Shown piece after piece: positions 41,638-54,700 of a DNA stretch of 64,000 bases. The stretch spans positions 15,767 to 79,766 of the forward strand of contig CALAPY010000032.1 of the NCBI GenBank assembly GCA_937891015.1. The letters are read 5' to 3'. This DNA comes from UBA2108 sp002713215. Lineage in GTDB: Bacteria; Bacteroidota; Bacteroidia; Flavobacteriales_G; Salibacteraceae. Below the pieces are notes generated by a model. That model made no database searches. It had not been told where the DNA came from and worked only from the letters and a program-made list of their open reading frames with translations. Within the stretch, counting starts at the first letter, position 1, and each line of letters starts with the position of its first letter. Both the position numbers and the translations under genes were made by a program.

Positions 41638-44600
41638 AAAATTTGAGAAGACCTCTTATCAAGAAAATATTTGCTCATTTGATGAGCTTTCTCACACTAA
41701 TTGGAACCATTAATTTTCCTCTAGATTTATTGGCAACTAGCGGTGTAGACCAGCAAACTCATAGCACTGGGAGCGTAGATATAAATCAAATGGTTGATCC
41801 GGCGACAGGTAATTTCAAATATTCCATTCCAGTCTTAAATATAGAAGGGTATCCATTAAACTTAAACTATTCGGCTGGAATCACCATGGAACAGGAAGCC
41901 TCTTGGGTAGGTTTAGGTTGGAGTCTTAGTCCTGGAGCCATTTCAAGAACTGTAAGAGGATTACCCGATGATTTTAAGGGAGATCCTATTGATCAGGAAA
42001 TGAGTTTTAAGAAAGATGAAACTTGGGGAGTACATATCTCTGGAGAAACTGAAATCGCCGGTACCAATGGCAAGGATAACAAAGGAAACTCTGGATCCAT
42101 AGGATTAGGGTTCGGCTTATCTGAGAATAGTTATCTGGGAAAAGGGGTAACGTTTGGTGTTTCTTTTGGTATGGATATTAACGACAATGTTTCTGTAGGT
42201 TTAAATGCGAATAACAACAGCCAGACGGGTATAAATATTATACCCAGCATGAGTTTCAGTGCTAAAAGCAAAGGAAATTCAGAAAGTTTGGGAGTAAACA
42301 CAAAAGTTGGAGTTGGTATTCCTATGAATTCGAGAGAAGGATTAAGAGGGATTTCAGTTTCCAAGGAGTTAAATTTAGATGGAAGAAATCCGAGCACCAG
42401 GGATGTTTATAGAGGACAGACCCAGTATGGCCTTGTCGGATCAACTTCATTTCTGCCGTTTGGCACTCAAAGCTTTGTTCCGCAATCAACCTATGAGCGG
42501 GTACTATTTGCTAAATCCGTGGATTTGGGAGTGGGTGGTGAAGTAAAATGGGGAACTATCAAGGGAAGTGTCAAAGTAACTAACTTGGTTCAAACCATAG
42601 AAAAAACATCATGGGATAATCCATCATACGGATATTTATATTCAGAAGATGCCGACGACAAATCTATTTTAGATTTTAATAGAGAATTTTCTGGACAAGT
42701 TACCGAAGAACACCCCAGAATGCCATTTACGTCATTAATGCCTGACGCATTTGTGGCAAGCGCTTCTGGATTAAATCTCAATTTCAGAGCGCACAGGAGC
42801 GATGTAGGACAAGTTTACGATCCAGAAATGACCGAGAAAAGCCGAAAAGGTGATGCCGGCGCACATGTTGCTTTCGGAGAAATTGCAAAGGCAGGAGCAG
42901 ATTACACCGATGTAAAGCTTGTTCAACAAACCGGTAGATGGAATGATGAAGGTTTTGAAGCCTTTGAATTTTGGAAAGAAGACGAAATTCATAGTGGAGC
43001 AAATAAGCATAATGTTGAAACTTACGAATTTAGGGCGGCGGGTGATCAAGGAAGGACTAACAATGAAATAATTATTGCCAGTTCAGGAGGTGACGATTTA
43101 GACCAATATCTCCCCATTGCACCCCACGTTAATACACCAACCAATGAATACTACAGAACATCTGGATCCAGGGGAACTTATTCGTCAAAGGAAGAATACT
43201 TAAAAGAGTCTTTGCGTCCAAGAAATTTTAGCATTACTGCCCTCACCGCTAAAGAAGCATCAATAATTGGGCTTAACAAATCCATTAAGAACTATACTGG
43301 CCATAAGTTTTCAGCATCGGCTGGAAATACTGCAACTTTAGAAGTTGATAAAAAAATATATGGTGAATATTCGCCAATAGATCGTACATCCGGAAGTATT
43401 TATAAGGATCATCACTTACATGAATATTCCATAACTAATGATGCAGGCGTTCGTTATGTATATGGCAACCCCATATATAGCATTAAAGAAAAAGAAGTTT
43501 CTTTTAGTGTTGATGCACCAAGTCATGACAACCACAAAACAGGCTTAATTACATATTCTAGTAATAATAATTCAGTTTCAAATACAAGAGGATCCAGTAA
43601 CTCGTTTAACTCAAAGAGCGTACCTGCACATGCCACTCAAATACTACTTTCTGCAGTGTTATCCAGTGATTATGTCGATGTTACTGGTGATGGCCCTACC
43701 CCCGATGATAAAGGCGGTTATACGAAATTCAACTATTCAAAAGTCAATAGCAATTACGCTTGGAGAAACCCCTATGGACAAAATCAAGCAAAATTTAACC
43801 CCATGTCTTACTACACCGAATCGGGAAAAACTGGTGAAGATGATGATATGGCTTCGTACATATATGGCGAAAAGGAGATTTGGTATTTACACTCCATTGA
43901 ATCTAAAAACTACGTAGCAGAGTTTACTCTTTCTACCCGCGATGACGGTTATGGAGTCATTGATGAAAACGGAGGTCAAAATACTAGCTCATCACAAGCT
44001 CTGAAAAAGTTGGATGAAATAAATCTGTACACTCGAGCAGAAAAAATAAAGGCAGAAGCTCTTGGCACTACTGCTACTCCCATTAAAACTGTTCACTTTG
44101 AGTATGATTACTCATTGTGTCAGAATACTCCGAGCAATAAAAATACAACGGCAGGTGAAACCGGGAAACTAACTCTCAAAAAAGTTTACAACACCTACGG
44201 TAATTCCGGGGTTCGATCTAAGCTTACTCCATACATATTTTCATATGCCGATACCGACCATGATGGAACTTTAGGGCCGGATATTGATATTACCCCAAAT
44301 ATTATTAGCCCTAAGAAATACATTTCTACAAACCCCGATTATAACAGTGCTGCCACTGATCGATGGGGAATGTACAAGCCTGAACCAGAGTATTGGCAAA
44401 CCCCTCTTACAAAATTCACCAATGTTCCCAGCAATATGGAATTTCCATATACAACCAACAAAAAGATAGAGGCAGATGCTATTGCCGCCTGTTGGAACTT
44501 ATCAACTATCTATACTCCTTCCGGATCTCGAATAGACATCGACTATGAAATGGACAGTTACAAATATGTTCAGGATAAGAAGGTAATGAAAATGTATCCT

Positions 44601-47600
44601 GTAAAAGGGTTTACCAAAGAAATATCCGGACCTACTCCGTCTGCCGCTGACAATTTATTGTATGTAGATAGGGAAGATTACATAGACAATTATTTCTACC
44701 TATGGGTAGATATCAGTGAAGATGAAGTTGATGGCTCGCTTAGTTCAAATGAGGCCCTTGAATATTTTAAAGAAAACTACTTAGGGGATATTTCATCTAA
44801 TTTATTATTTAAAATGTTCATGGATTATCGTGGTGGAGATTTAAACAATAAGGATGCATATGACTATGTAACCGGCTATTCTGATATAGAGCGTGACAAA
44901 GTAGGAATCGTAAAATCAAGTGGAAGCTCTATTTATGATCTAGCCTATATTAAACTAGATGAGGTGAGAATTGATGACTTTTTTGGTCGCACAATTCACC
45001 CAATAAGTAAAGCGGGTTTTGAGCATGCGTGGGCAAATTTAAACAGCAAGGTAAGCCCGGGTATAAATCCATCCGGCACCACGTTTAGTGATGTAAAAGT
45101 ATTCGAGCAAATGATTGACGATTTCAAAAGCCTTTTAAAGGGTAGAAATCATATTCTAATGAAAAAGGGATTGGCAAACTCGGTATTCGCAGCTAGATCC
45201 TTCGTCAGATTATACTCTCCCAGTGAAAAATTTGGTGGAGGACACCGGGTGAAGAAACTCCAAGTTCACGACAACTGGGAAAATATGGATTCTGACGGGT
45301 ATAACAGCAGCCATGGAGTACAATACTTCTATCAATTGAAAGATGGTGAAACAACTTCTGGTGTGAACACCTATGAGCCAAGATTTGGCGGAGAGGATAA
45401 TCCTTTTAAACAACCGGAAAAATACGCCATTAAAAGAGTATTGGCGAATGACCACCATTTATACATGGAGAAACCTTTTGGAGAATTTATGCTTCCAAAC
45501 CCTAACGTAATGTACTCAAGAGTATTGATTACTGCATTGGAGTCACCTTGGATCGAAGATCATTCCAAAGGACATTCTGTAAACGAATACTATACAGCCA
45601 AGGATTACCCAATAACATTTGATCACATTTCAATGATAACCAATCTAGATAAGCCAAGTGCCCTAGAACGCTTGTTTAAAACGAACTCGTACTTGGAACT
45701 AAAAGCGAGTCAAGGATTTGTTATTGGTCTAAACGATATGCACGGTAAGATTAAATCCACTGCTTCATACAGAGGCAAGGAAAGGGAAAAGGAACTAATT
45801 AGTAAGACCACATACAACTATAAAAACAACCTTGACAACATGTTTCGTACGGCTGACAATAATGGTATAATCTCTTCAAACGAATCCGAGTTTTCTAAGG
45901 ACATAGATATAACATTGGATACTCGGTATTCATACAATTTGGCCAAAACCATGCCTTATAAGGTAAACTTTGACCTTTCAATGGCCGGAAACTTCCCATT
46001 AGTACTTGGACTTCCATTTACTATGAGCACTAAGGACGAAAAAGTTTTTAAATCAGCAACGATTTCCAAGGTAATCTCGACTTATGGAATACTTGAATCT
46101 ACTACTACGAATACTCCTGCTGTAAGCAATACAATAACCAGATGGATACTGGATGAAAATACGAGAAGTGTAATACGTGAAAAAAGCATAAATGCCTTTG
46201 GTGATGAATTGATTAGAAACAACTTACCGGCATATTACGCTTATTCGGGAATGTCTCAGTCTTCACTAAATGAAGGAATCACTGTCGTTGAAGATGCGCT
46301 ACCTCCTGCTGGTGTATTAAATGGTGAAGATATAGTAGAGTTTAGCTACCGAAAATACTTTCATCCGGGTGATGAGGTGCTTATCTATGATTTAGATGTT
46401 GACTCTTATATTCCATACAGATATTGGGTGGTTGAAGTTAGGGATGAAGCCACATCCGGCCCCTGCAGCTACAATCCATATATTCTAATGAACAGAGCAG
46501 GTAGGATGTTTAAAAGAGCCGACCTGGGATATACGAATTTACACAAGCTTAAGTTCAAAATTGTTCGATCCGGAAGGAGAAACCACCTGAATCCAAGTAT
46601 TGAAAACTCATTGGTACGATCCAATACGACAAATGCAGCAATGGCTAGTATGTTTTTTGCTTCAAAATCCGGTATAAATTTTCTTTCAGAAGTTCTTTCT
46701 GCTAGTGCCAATGAGTATAGCGATATCTGGAGAATGAAAGGGGTCCCTGAAAATAAATCTGCGACTTGTGCTTTTACCTATTCCAATTATTGCTTAAACA
46801 AAAAGGTTACCTCGGAGTTTAACCCTTATGTTAATGGAATCTTAGGGAATTGGAGACCAACTACGAGTTATGTACCCTACTTGACCAGAAATCAAAACAG
46901 AAAATCAACACCGACTCAATCGAGAATTGTTTTGAAAGATAACGGGCATTTTCAAATTCAACCTGCCTGGTACAAATCTCCTACTACATCAGCTCAAATA
47001 GACATCACTGCATCTAATTGGTTAAAAGGAGAATCCGTTCGCAATTATACGGAAAATGGAATTCCTGTTGAAAGTTCAAACAATCTGAATATTTTCAGTT
47101 CAGCAGCAGTGGGATTTAATTCTTCGGTGATTGAAATGAAGGTCCAGAATGCGGAATTAATCAACGTTATGAGTGAAGACTTTGAAGATATTGTGTACCT
47201 AGATGAGAGCAATGGATCTCCCCTACGGAACTTATACACTTTCAGTAATTTGGCCGATCCTGTTTTTCCTAGTTCTAACACGATTACAACTCAATACGAT
47301 TGTAACAATAACACTTTTAATTTCCCTCTTTCTACTGAAGTTGTCATAACTGATAATTATAGCCATACAGGAAAATATTCCTTGCAAATTAAAGAAGGCA
47401 AAAGTGCCGAAGTTATTCGACAAGTAGGCGATTTAATGGGCCCTACTGCAAGCCCACCTTTTATAACCGATCAATGCACAACTCTAACAGATCCTGATGT
47501 AAAATACGAGATTCAAAAAGACAATATAATTCCCTTATTCTCCTATAAAACAGGCACAAAGTATTTAATCTCCTTTTGGCTTAAAGAAGCAAGCGAACCG

Positions 47601-48035
47601 GTTATTGGGTCGGACCCAGTTATTTCATATAATAACATGAAAATTACGCTCAAAGAAGAATGTACATTGGCAAGTTTACCTGTCAATTTGTACAGAAAGA
47701 GCAACATTATTGACGGCTGGCAGCGATTTGAATATTCCGTTGAAATTCCTTCCTCTTACAACATTAATAACAACCTAAAACTTACATTCGAAAACGAACA
47801 GACTAGCGACAAAAGCTACATTGATGATATTCGAATTCACCCTTTTAATTCTCAAATGGTTACTTCCGTTTTTGACCCAATAACCCTCAGGTTAAGTGCA
47901 GAATTAGACAATAGCAATTTTGCAACCTTTTATTCCTACAATGAGGATGGCCAAATGGTAACTACCAGAGTTGAAACCATAAACGGGATTCATACCACTG
48001 TGGAAAACCGAACTTCAAATATTAAAAACTACTAA
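41634..48035 (+). CDS. 2133-aa exported SpvB/TcB-like protein of an RHS system
   Basis: The N-terminus is a signal-like hydrophobic helix (KIFAHLMSFLTLIGTINF). Then comes VDPATGNFKYSIPVLNIEGY (about residues 58-77) and LNYSAGITMEQEASWVGLGW with SLSPGAISRTVRG. This resembles the SpvB/TcB-type start (NYSSG, then FGLGWSLS, then ISR) seen in toxin-complex B subunits and in large Bacteroidota proteins beside RHS proteins. The middle has long strand-rich stretches. Near the C-terminus are a jelly-roll-like module (about 1850-2090: HTGKYSLQIKEGK, then YLISFWLKEASEPV) and a YD-like end (YSYNEDGQMVTTRVETINGI). It has no toxin-like C-terminus. It is coupled (ATGA) to the gene before it and probably forms the first half of a shell with the 3106-aa protein (inference). 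Confidence 0.72.
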   Translation: MKNLRRPLIKKIFAHLMSFLTLIGTINFPLDLLATSGVDQQTHSTGSVDINQMVDPATGNFKYSIPVLNIEGYPLNLNYSAGITMEQEASWVGLGWSLSPGAISRTVRGLPDDFKGDPIDQEMSFKKDETWGVHISGETEIAGTNGKDNKGNSGSIGLGFGLSENSYLGKGVTFGVSFGMDINDNVSVGLNANNNSQTGINIIPSMSFSAKSKGNSESLGVNTKVGVGIPMNSREGLRGISVSKELNLDGRNPSTRDVYRGQTQYGLVGSTSFLPFGTQSFVPQSTYERVLFAKSVDLGVGGEVKWGTIKGSVKVTNLVQTIEKTSWDNPSYGYLYSEDADDKSILDFNREFSGQVTEEHPRMPFTSLMPDAFVASASGLNLNFRAHRSDVGQVYDPEMTEKSRKGDAGAHVAFGEIAKAGADYTDVKLVQQTGRWNDEGFEAFEFWKEDEIHSGANKHNVETYEFRAAGDQGRTNNEIIIASSGGDDLDQYLPIAPHVNTPTNEYYRTSGSRGTYSSKEEYLKESLRPRNFSITALTAKEASIIGLNKSIKNYTGHKFSASAGNTATLEVDKKIYGEYSPIDRTSGSIYKDHHLHEYSITNDAGVRYVYGNPIYSIKEKEVSFSVDAPSHDNHKTGLITYSSNNNSVSNTRGSSNSFNSKSVPAHATQILLSAVLSSDYVDVTGDGPTPDDKGGYTKFNYSKVNSNYAWRNPYGQNQAKFNPMSYYTESGKTGEDDDMASYIYGEKEIWYLHSIESKNYVAEFTLSTRDDGYGVIDENGGQNTSSSQALKKLDEINLYTRAEKIKAEALGTTATPIKTVHFEYDYSLCQNTPSNKNTTAGETGKLTLKKVYNTYGNSGVRSKLTPYIFSYADTDHDGTLGPDIDITPNIISPKKYISTNPDYNSAATDRWGMYKPEPEYWQTPLTKFTNVPSNMEFPYTTNKKIEADAIAACWNLSTIYTPSGSRIDIDYEMDSYKYVQDKKVMKMYPVKGFTKEISGPTPSAADNLLYVDREDYIDNYFYLWVDISEDEVDGSLSSNEALEYFKENYLGDISSNLLFKMFMDYRGGDLNNKDAYDYVTGYSDIERDKVGIVKSSGSSIYDLAYIKLDEVRIDDFFGRTIHPISKAGFEHAWANLNSKVSPGINPSGTTFSDVKVFEQMIDDFKSLLKGRNHILMKKGLANSVFAARSFVRLYSPSEKFGGGHRVKKLQVHDNWENMDSDGYNSSHGVQYFYQLKDGETTSGVNTYEPRFGGEDNPFKQPEKYAIKRVLANDHHLYMEKPFGEFMLPNPNVMYSRVLITALESPWIEDHSKGHSVNEYYTAKDYPITFDHISMITNLDKPSALERLFKTNSYLELKASQGFVIGLNDMHGKIKSTASYRGKEREKELISKTTYNYKNNLDNMFRTADNNGIISSNESEFSKDIDITLDTRYSYNLAKTMPYKVNFDLSMAGNFPLVLGLPFTMSTKDEKVFKSATISKVISTYGILESTTTNTPAVSNTITRWILDENTRSVIREKSINAFGDELIRNNLPAYYAYSGMSQSSLNEGITVVEDALPPAGVLNGEDIVEFSYRKYFHPGDEVLIYDLDVDSYIPYRYWVVEVRDEATSGPCSYNPYILMNRAGRMFKRADLGYTNLHKLKFKIVRSGRRNHLNPSIENSLVRSNTTNAAMASMFFASKSGINFLSEVLSASANEYSDIWRMKGVPENKSATCAFTYSNYCLNKKVTSEFNPYVNGILGNWRPTTSYVPYLTRNQNRKSTPTQSRIVLKDNGHFQIQPAWYKSPTTSAQIDITASNWLKGESVRNYTENGIPVESSNNLNIFSSAAVGFNSSVIEMKVQNAELINVMSEDFEDIVYLDESNGSPLRNLYTFSNLADPVFPSSNTITTQYDCNNNTFNFPLSTEVVITDNYSHTGKYSLQIKEGKSAEVIRQVGDLMGPTASPPFITDQCTTLTDPDVKYEIQKDNIIPLFSYKTGTKYLISFWLKEASEPVIGSDPVISYNNMKITLKEECTLASLPVNLYRKSNIIDGWQRFEYSVEIPSSYNINNNLKLTFENEQTSDKSYIDDIRIHPFNSQMVTSVFDPITLRLSAELDNSNFATFYSYNEDGQMVTTRVETINGIHTTVENRTSNIKNY

Positions 48036-48036
48036 A

Positions 48037-48708
48037 ATGCCAAGATTAATTGTTACATGTCTCGCTAGCCTGGCCTTTGGAGTAATTTATTCCCAATCCC
48101 TGGATTTCAAATCTTTAATGAAGAAATACTCCTCAGCCAATCAGTTACACTTATCCAGTACAATCTACTTAATATCAATCAACAACCCATCGGTTAATCA
48201 GTCCATGAGTTTTGAGTCTTATAGACGGGGAAAAAACTGCCTCACTATCACTAATGGAAATGAAACCTACTTTGATTCCAAACTTTATATACAGGTAGAT
48301 CATAAATCCAAGAGTATTGCTATTGATTCATTGAACAATTTTATTGATGAATACTTCGACTTTTTCAATGAAAAAGTATTTGAAAACATTGTGATTGATT
48401 CAAGCTATTCTGATAAAAATGGGACAACCTTTTTAACAAGTTACAAGGAATCTGGATTCTTTTCCAAGGCTCTGTATAAATTCTCACCGAAAAACGAATT
48501 ACAATCGGTAACATTTAGTTTCTCTAATGAAAATCCTTACAAATCAAATTACGGATTTGACCACTATGTTGTGGATTTTGAAGCCTGCGAATTCACCGTA
48601 AAAGCAGATAAAGTAAGAACCAACAACTATTTCATTATTAATAACAAATCTGTCCAGCTTGCCGAAAGTTTGAAAAGCTACAGATTAATATCATCAATAC
48701 TTAATTAA
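48037..48708 (+). CDS. Small exported protein of unknown function in RHS operon
   Basis: The 223-aa protein has a signal peptide (MPRLIVTCLASLAFGVIYSQ). The mature part alternates strands and turns (LHLSSTIYLISINNPS, CLTITNGNETYFDS, LYIQVDHKSKSIAIDS), which fits a LolA-like or small beta-half-barrel fold; I do not recognise the family. It starts 1 nt after the stop of the 2133-aa gene and ends 6 nt before the RHS gene, so it is an integral member of the operon. A chaperone or carrier role for the large proteins is possible (inference). Confidence 0.65.
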   Translation: MPRLIVTCLASLAFGVIYSQSLDFKSLMKKYSSANQLHLSSTIYLISINNPSVNQSMSFESYRRGKNCLTITNGNETYFDSKLYIQVDHKSKSIAIDSLNNFIDEYFDFFNEKVFENIVIDSSYSDKNGTTFLTSYKESGFFSKALYKFSPKNELQSVTFSFSNENPYKSNYGFDHYVVDFEACEFTVKADKVRTNNYFIINNKSVQLAESLKSYRLISSILN

Positions 48709-48714
48709 TTAAAG

Positions 48715-51700
48715 ATGAATAAGATACTATTAACATTATTGCTTTTTCTAAGTTCCTATGGATATGCAGCAATTGAGAAGGTAAACAATCGACTTCAGGG
48801 AACGTCAGACCTTAGCGTTGGAAACAAAATCGCAACTACTGACAATAAGTATCATTTTATTATGTCAAATGGCAATTGGGCTAATATCTTAACCAACAAG
48901 AGGTTAACCAATTCCATAAGGTTAGGTGTGGATCAATCCAAAAACTGGACTCCTCCTTTAGGATACTCATGCACCGTAGAAGTTTCAATAAAGTATTGGG
49001 ATGCTGGCGGAATACTAAAAACGTTACCAAACAGAACCTTGGAGGTCGATTATTCTGCAATTCAAAACATCAATTATACAGACATTGATTTGTTCGAATT
49101 TGATGGTGGTATAAAGGCAGAAATTAAAATTCTTACGATAACTGAAAATGTTTCCGGCCAAAGCTATTTAGACAATATCTTTTTAGAACTGGAAATAGAA
49201 TCTGAGAGGTATTATCACTTCGATTATGCCAGCTTTCCTCCTTCACCGGCAACCATTGACCCCATTTCATTTAACAATGATTTTTTCAGCAGGAAGCTTG
49301 TTAATGACAACCAAGATTTGGAAATCACGTGGGACGTAATTGTTGGAGCCGAAGCTTATGATATTGAATGGACCTATGTTACAAAATATCAATCTTCTGG
49401 CTATGTTTACACATTTGACTTTAAATCGCAATGTTCAAGAATAAGAACTTCCAAAAACTCACTACAATTACCACTGGTATATGAAGCAGGGGAACTGCTT
49501 TATCGTTTAAGGCCCATTTACAGGTCCAATACCAACGGAGATAATTTTCAAACACCTCTTGAAGGTCGTTGGTCTAATTTCTACATAACGGATAACAAGG
49601 TTTCGACATATCCAACCAATGCCAAGTACGAAATAATTCCATATACAGGTACATCAACCTTTTTAAAACAGGAATTCGAACCTGGTATTCCGTGGAATTA
49701 CACCATTATATATGATGAATTTGGTAAATATTCGAATGCCCTTTCTTTTCATGACGCCATTGGAAAAACCAGACAAGGAATCACAAGAAGTCAGCAAAAA
49801 AAGGATGTAATTGTAAGTTCTACGATTTACGACTTCTACGGAAGACCAGCAGTAGAAGTGCTTCCTACCCCTATGGCTACACAGTCAATGGAATATAAAG
49901 AATCTTTAAACAAATGGTCAGGCAGTAGTAGCCAAAGCTTTGATTATGATCAGTCTTGTGCTCCTCGTTTGTTGAATTTTAATTCTCTTACAAGTAAAGG
50001 AAGTGCCAATTACTATTCTTCTGATAATTCCGATAAGGATGGTGCTGAAAAATATTTACCGGATGCTGAGGGTTTTACCTTCATTCAAAAGGAATATCGA
50101 CAAGATAATTCCGGAGCTATTACCCGGGTTAACTTACCTGGAGCTGACTATAAATATGGAAGCGGCAAAGAAACTACAACTACTTATGGAAATACTGTTG
50201 ATGAATCAGAACTGTCTAATTTTTTTGCTGCAGATGATTATTCTAATTATGCTCCACCATCCAGCGCTTCAAACCCAAACATAGAAGGAGCTTCCTTTCC
50301 TCCATATACAATGACAACCAAAAAGGATCCAAATCAGGTTATAACCCAATCCATCTTTAACAATAGCGGACAGGTAGTATTATCTAAAGTATTGGGTAAC
50401 GCTTCAAAGGATCTTGAAGCATTGCCAACCACGTCCTATTCAAACATTAAAGACCTTAATAAAGGTGACTTGCTTAAAATTACATACAACTCTACCATTA
50501 CAGAGCCAGGAACTTACGAAATCAACTACTCCATGGTTCCACCATCTTATAACGAATGTGGGTTTTGTTTTCCGTGTAACTACGAGTTTGACCTAAAAGC
50601 AAAATGGTATAAAACTCCGTGTAGCTCTGCTCCAACTTCCATAATTGTACATGAGGAAGGCAAAGGTGCAACGGTGTACCCACCTACCCCTTCTTGCAGT
50701 ACAGCCACTCCAATAAATCTGCCATCTACCTACACCAGTAGCACCAGTTCAAGTATGGGGTCAATGTCGTTCACCATTTTAGCTGTGGATCTGTTAAATG
50801 GTCCTATTAACATAGAAATTATTAAGGAATTGGTTCCTAAAGAAGACATGTTAGATCATTGGCAGGAGTTTTATGGTCAGAATTATTGTGGAAATGGACC
50901 GGAATATTACTTGGATGATTTTGAACCCTATACCTGTGATGGTACTTATTGTGAAGAAAAGTTTTTCATGGAATATGGCAGAAACCCAACCGAATACTTT
51001 CAAAAAACTGGAATCACAATAAACCAAACTACCTATGATGCTTACAAAACAGCATACCTGGAAACCTGCGATGTTGACCAAACAGCATGTGATGCCTACT
51101 TAAGTATGCTGCGCAAAGATTTTTGGCCCCCTGACGGTAAGTATGTTTACGATGGTTTTAACACCTCCTTACCCGAGTGGACCCATAGTTTTTTAAACAC
51201 TGCTACAACTTCATTCCATTATACTACTGGAACAGGAGCGGCCCCCGGTTGTACCCTTAATGTCAACTTTTTAAGCCCTGTATTTACGAGTCAATACACT
51301 GATGAACATAATAATCCGGTTACCGTGAATAGTATTCAGGATTACAAAGATAAATTTCAGCCCCACTGGACCGACTTTCTGATTAAGGCGCACCCTGAAT
51401 ACATCTGCGCCAAGTTTGCGTGCGGTGAAAACACCGATATAGTTGCTGGAGGGGCTTATAATAAATCGCCTTTTGATTATGACCTTTTAATGAAATCGAC
51501 CAATACCTTTAATAAAGCTTGTTCATTAGGTTTGCTAAATCCATTAAACTATTCTACAACTTCAGGTCTCATTACAACAACTGGAAGCAGTTTCAATGTT
51601 CAATTACCTAGTTCATATGGATTACCAACATATGATGATTTCTATACGAATACCAATTCCAAAGGCAACGCTGACTTGGCTACGCTCACCACATACATGA

Positions 51701-54700
51701 ACCAAACATTTGACAAATCAGTAATGTTCCCAAGTAGTACTCCTTGTGCAAGTATGCCAAGTTATTATAATCTATGGACCGCAGCCTATATTATAGCTAC
51801 AGCCAACGATATGACAAGTTGTAGTACCATAGTAGCCAGAGGCAATGCTAGCTTAAATGGGGGAAACAATTTCGATTTGGATGATATGGATTGCGATAAA
51901 GACTTATGGTGGCAATACTTTAAAGCACTGTATTTATCCAAAAGAAGTCAGTTATTGGAAAATAAAATGGTTCAAAATTCGGGAAGCCTTAAACATGGTG
52001 GTACTGATTGCATGTGTAACCATCCTCTAGGAAGAACATTGAAATATACTGTTGATGCTTTTGGTACCATTGGAACCATAAATCTAACTGGCAACCCAAA
52101 GAACTATGGTTCTACTAAACTGAATAATTTACTTAACACCAACAATCATAACAATTGCACAACTATGGCGAATGCTGCAGTATCTACTTGGATAAGGGAT
52201 TTGGCTGGTTGTAGTTTAACCACAGCACAAAAAGCAGCAATCGAACCCGATTTAATTGGTGTTTTCATCAATGCCTGTAAAAATGATGGTCCGCTGGGAG
52301 CACAGCAATCCTCTATTCCATTCACACCTACGAGTGGTGGAACGTTTTATTCCTTCGACGATGTTTTAACTTACCATCTTGGTGCTAACTATAAAACTGA
52401 ATTATGTTCGCCATTATTAATAAAAGCGCCCAGTTACGCAAACCCGGTAGCGAAAATTCAATTCCTTGATGATTGTGGGTGCAATGCCATTGTCCAAAAT
52501 CGAATTGACTATGACACAGATAAGGGCTTAAACAATTTACCTTCCGGAGTCATAGATGAATCTGATTATTTTGAACATCACTACGGATATGTAATTGACA
52601 ACATTAGCGACAAAGCGTGTCAATGTTTAGCATCGAACCCTGATTCAAAAAACGGAGAAGTATGGAGTGCAAGTGAACTTTCCAGTTTAAGTACTAAAAA
52701 AATCATGGTTCCTGAAGGTTTCGAATGTGAAAAATGCATCACATGTGAAATTATTGACGATGAACTTACTCAGGATGCTGCTGTTTCAGATCAATTTGTA
52801 GACGACTACCCAAACCATGTTGGACATGCCAATACACATCTGTTATTGGCCCAATTCATAAACAAAAAGTACGAGGTAGACATCGCTGCTTCCGAAATTG
52901 ATGCCATGCGAAAAGCGTGTTACGACTACAAGCAAAGTAGCAACTTAAAATCGAACTTTATGACTACGCAGGAAGCAAAGGATGTAGAGAAATTACTGGA
53001 TGAATTGGTTAGGTTTAAGCTTCTGGGTCCAGGGTTACCCCCATATTCGCTTAAAATGGGACATGATATTTATTACAGTAGTTTACACCCTTGTGCAGCT
53101 GATAAAACCAACAAGGTATCGGTTGAAACAATGGCTTTAAACACATTTAACGAATGGGAAATCGATTTGGTGGGGTCTTGTGTAACCGGAAGTAATGTTT
53201 TTCTTGAAGAGCCCTACTCTGGTTTTGACTTAACAACAATTTCCTCGTTTAAGAACCTAATTCCCGTATTTTCTTCCGGAGCTTCAACCACCAATAAGTT
53301 CGAAATTACGGCAGTTCTAAACGATTACACAAGCATTGTCATAAATGGGTCGATTCAGGCACACAAAACTCATAAAGATCGGATTCTTAACAGCAACAGC
53401 GCCCTTGATTTAAGCATTTGCTCCTATGGAATTACTAAAAAAGGTGAAGACCCCATTCCCGATTGCGGTAATCGGGAAAGAGCGTTTAAAGCCAGATCAA
53501 AAGCAATCTATGATTACGAAAAACAGTTGGAAATCGATAAAAAACTATTTAGAAAAAACTATAAAAATGCCTGCAACCAAATAGACGAAACGTATACCCT
53601 AACCAGTGAATCCAACCCTGCTGCCATTACCCTATCCTATTACGATTTAGCAGGAAATCTGGTTCAAACTGTACCACCAAGCGCAGTAAACACGGGAGGT
53701 AACACAATCCATAATACCGAAATGGCAACAGAATACGATTATAATTCTCTGAATGCTGTTACCTATTCTAAATCTCCTGATGGTGGAATAACCAAATTTT
53801 GGTACGACTATCTGGGCAGAATTATAGTTTCTCAGAACCAGCTTCAACTAGAAGAATTCCCCAATGACCCGGCATACTCCTACACGCTTTATGATGAGCT
53901 GGGAAGGATGAAAGAAACGGGCAAAGTAAGAGGGCCTTTTAATCCAGGGCCGATTACGGATGCCATTGCCAAAAACCAAAACGACTTTATGGCCTGGATA
54001 ACTGATAACACCACTATTCCAACCGGATCATTGCCTTTTAAAACTGAAGTTACCAGATACATTTACGACGATCAAATACCGTCCATTGCCTCTCGAATAA
54101 CCAATGCTTTGTCTAAATATGCACTGCCTGAGTACCAAAATTTCACCCAGCAAAACCTGAGGGGAAATATAGTTTCCACCATCTATTTCGAAGAATACAA
54201 TTTACCAAGTGTTGTAGGCTATAAAAGTGATGAAGAATATGACAACGCCATTCATTATAGTTACGATCAGCATGGCAACGTAAAATACTACTTACAAGAC
54301 ATTAAAGAATTGGACATTCTTGAGCAACCCATTAAAGTAATGAAATACACCTATGATCTTATCTCTAGCCAGGTTATGCAAATGGACTATCAGGAAGGAG
54401 AACTCGATCAACTCATTCATAAGTATGAATATGACCTGGATAACAAATTGAATGAGGTATTGGTTAGCACTGATGGAAGAATTTGGAACCGGGAAGCCGA
54501 TTATAAGTATTATAGAAACGGTTGGTTGGCAAGAAAAGAGCTTAGTCAAAATAAGGTTCAGGGAATGGATTATGCCTACACCGTGCAAGGATGGTTAAAA
54601 GGGGTTAACTCTACAACATTAAATTCCAGCCGTGAAATTGGAAAAGACAGTAAAAAAGGAAATGGCTACCTGGCTCAGGAAAACAACCTGCACAAATCCA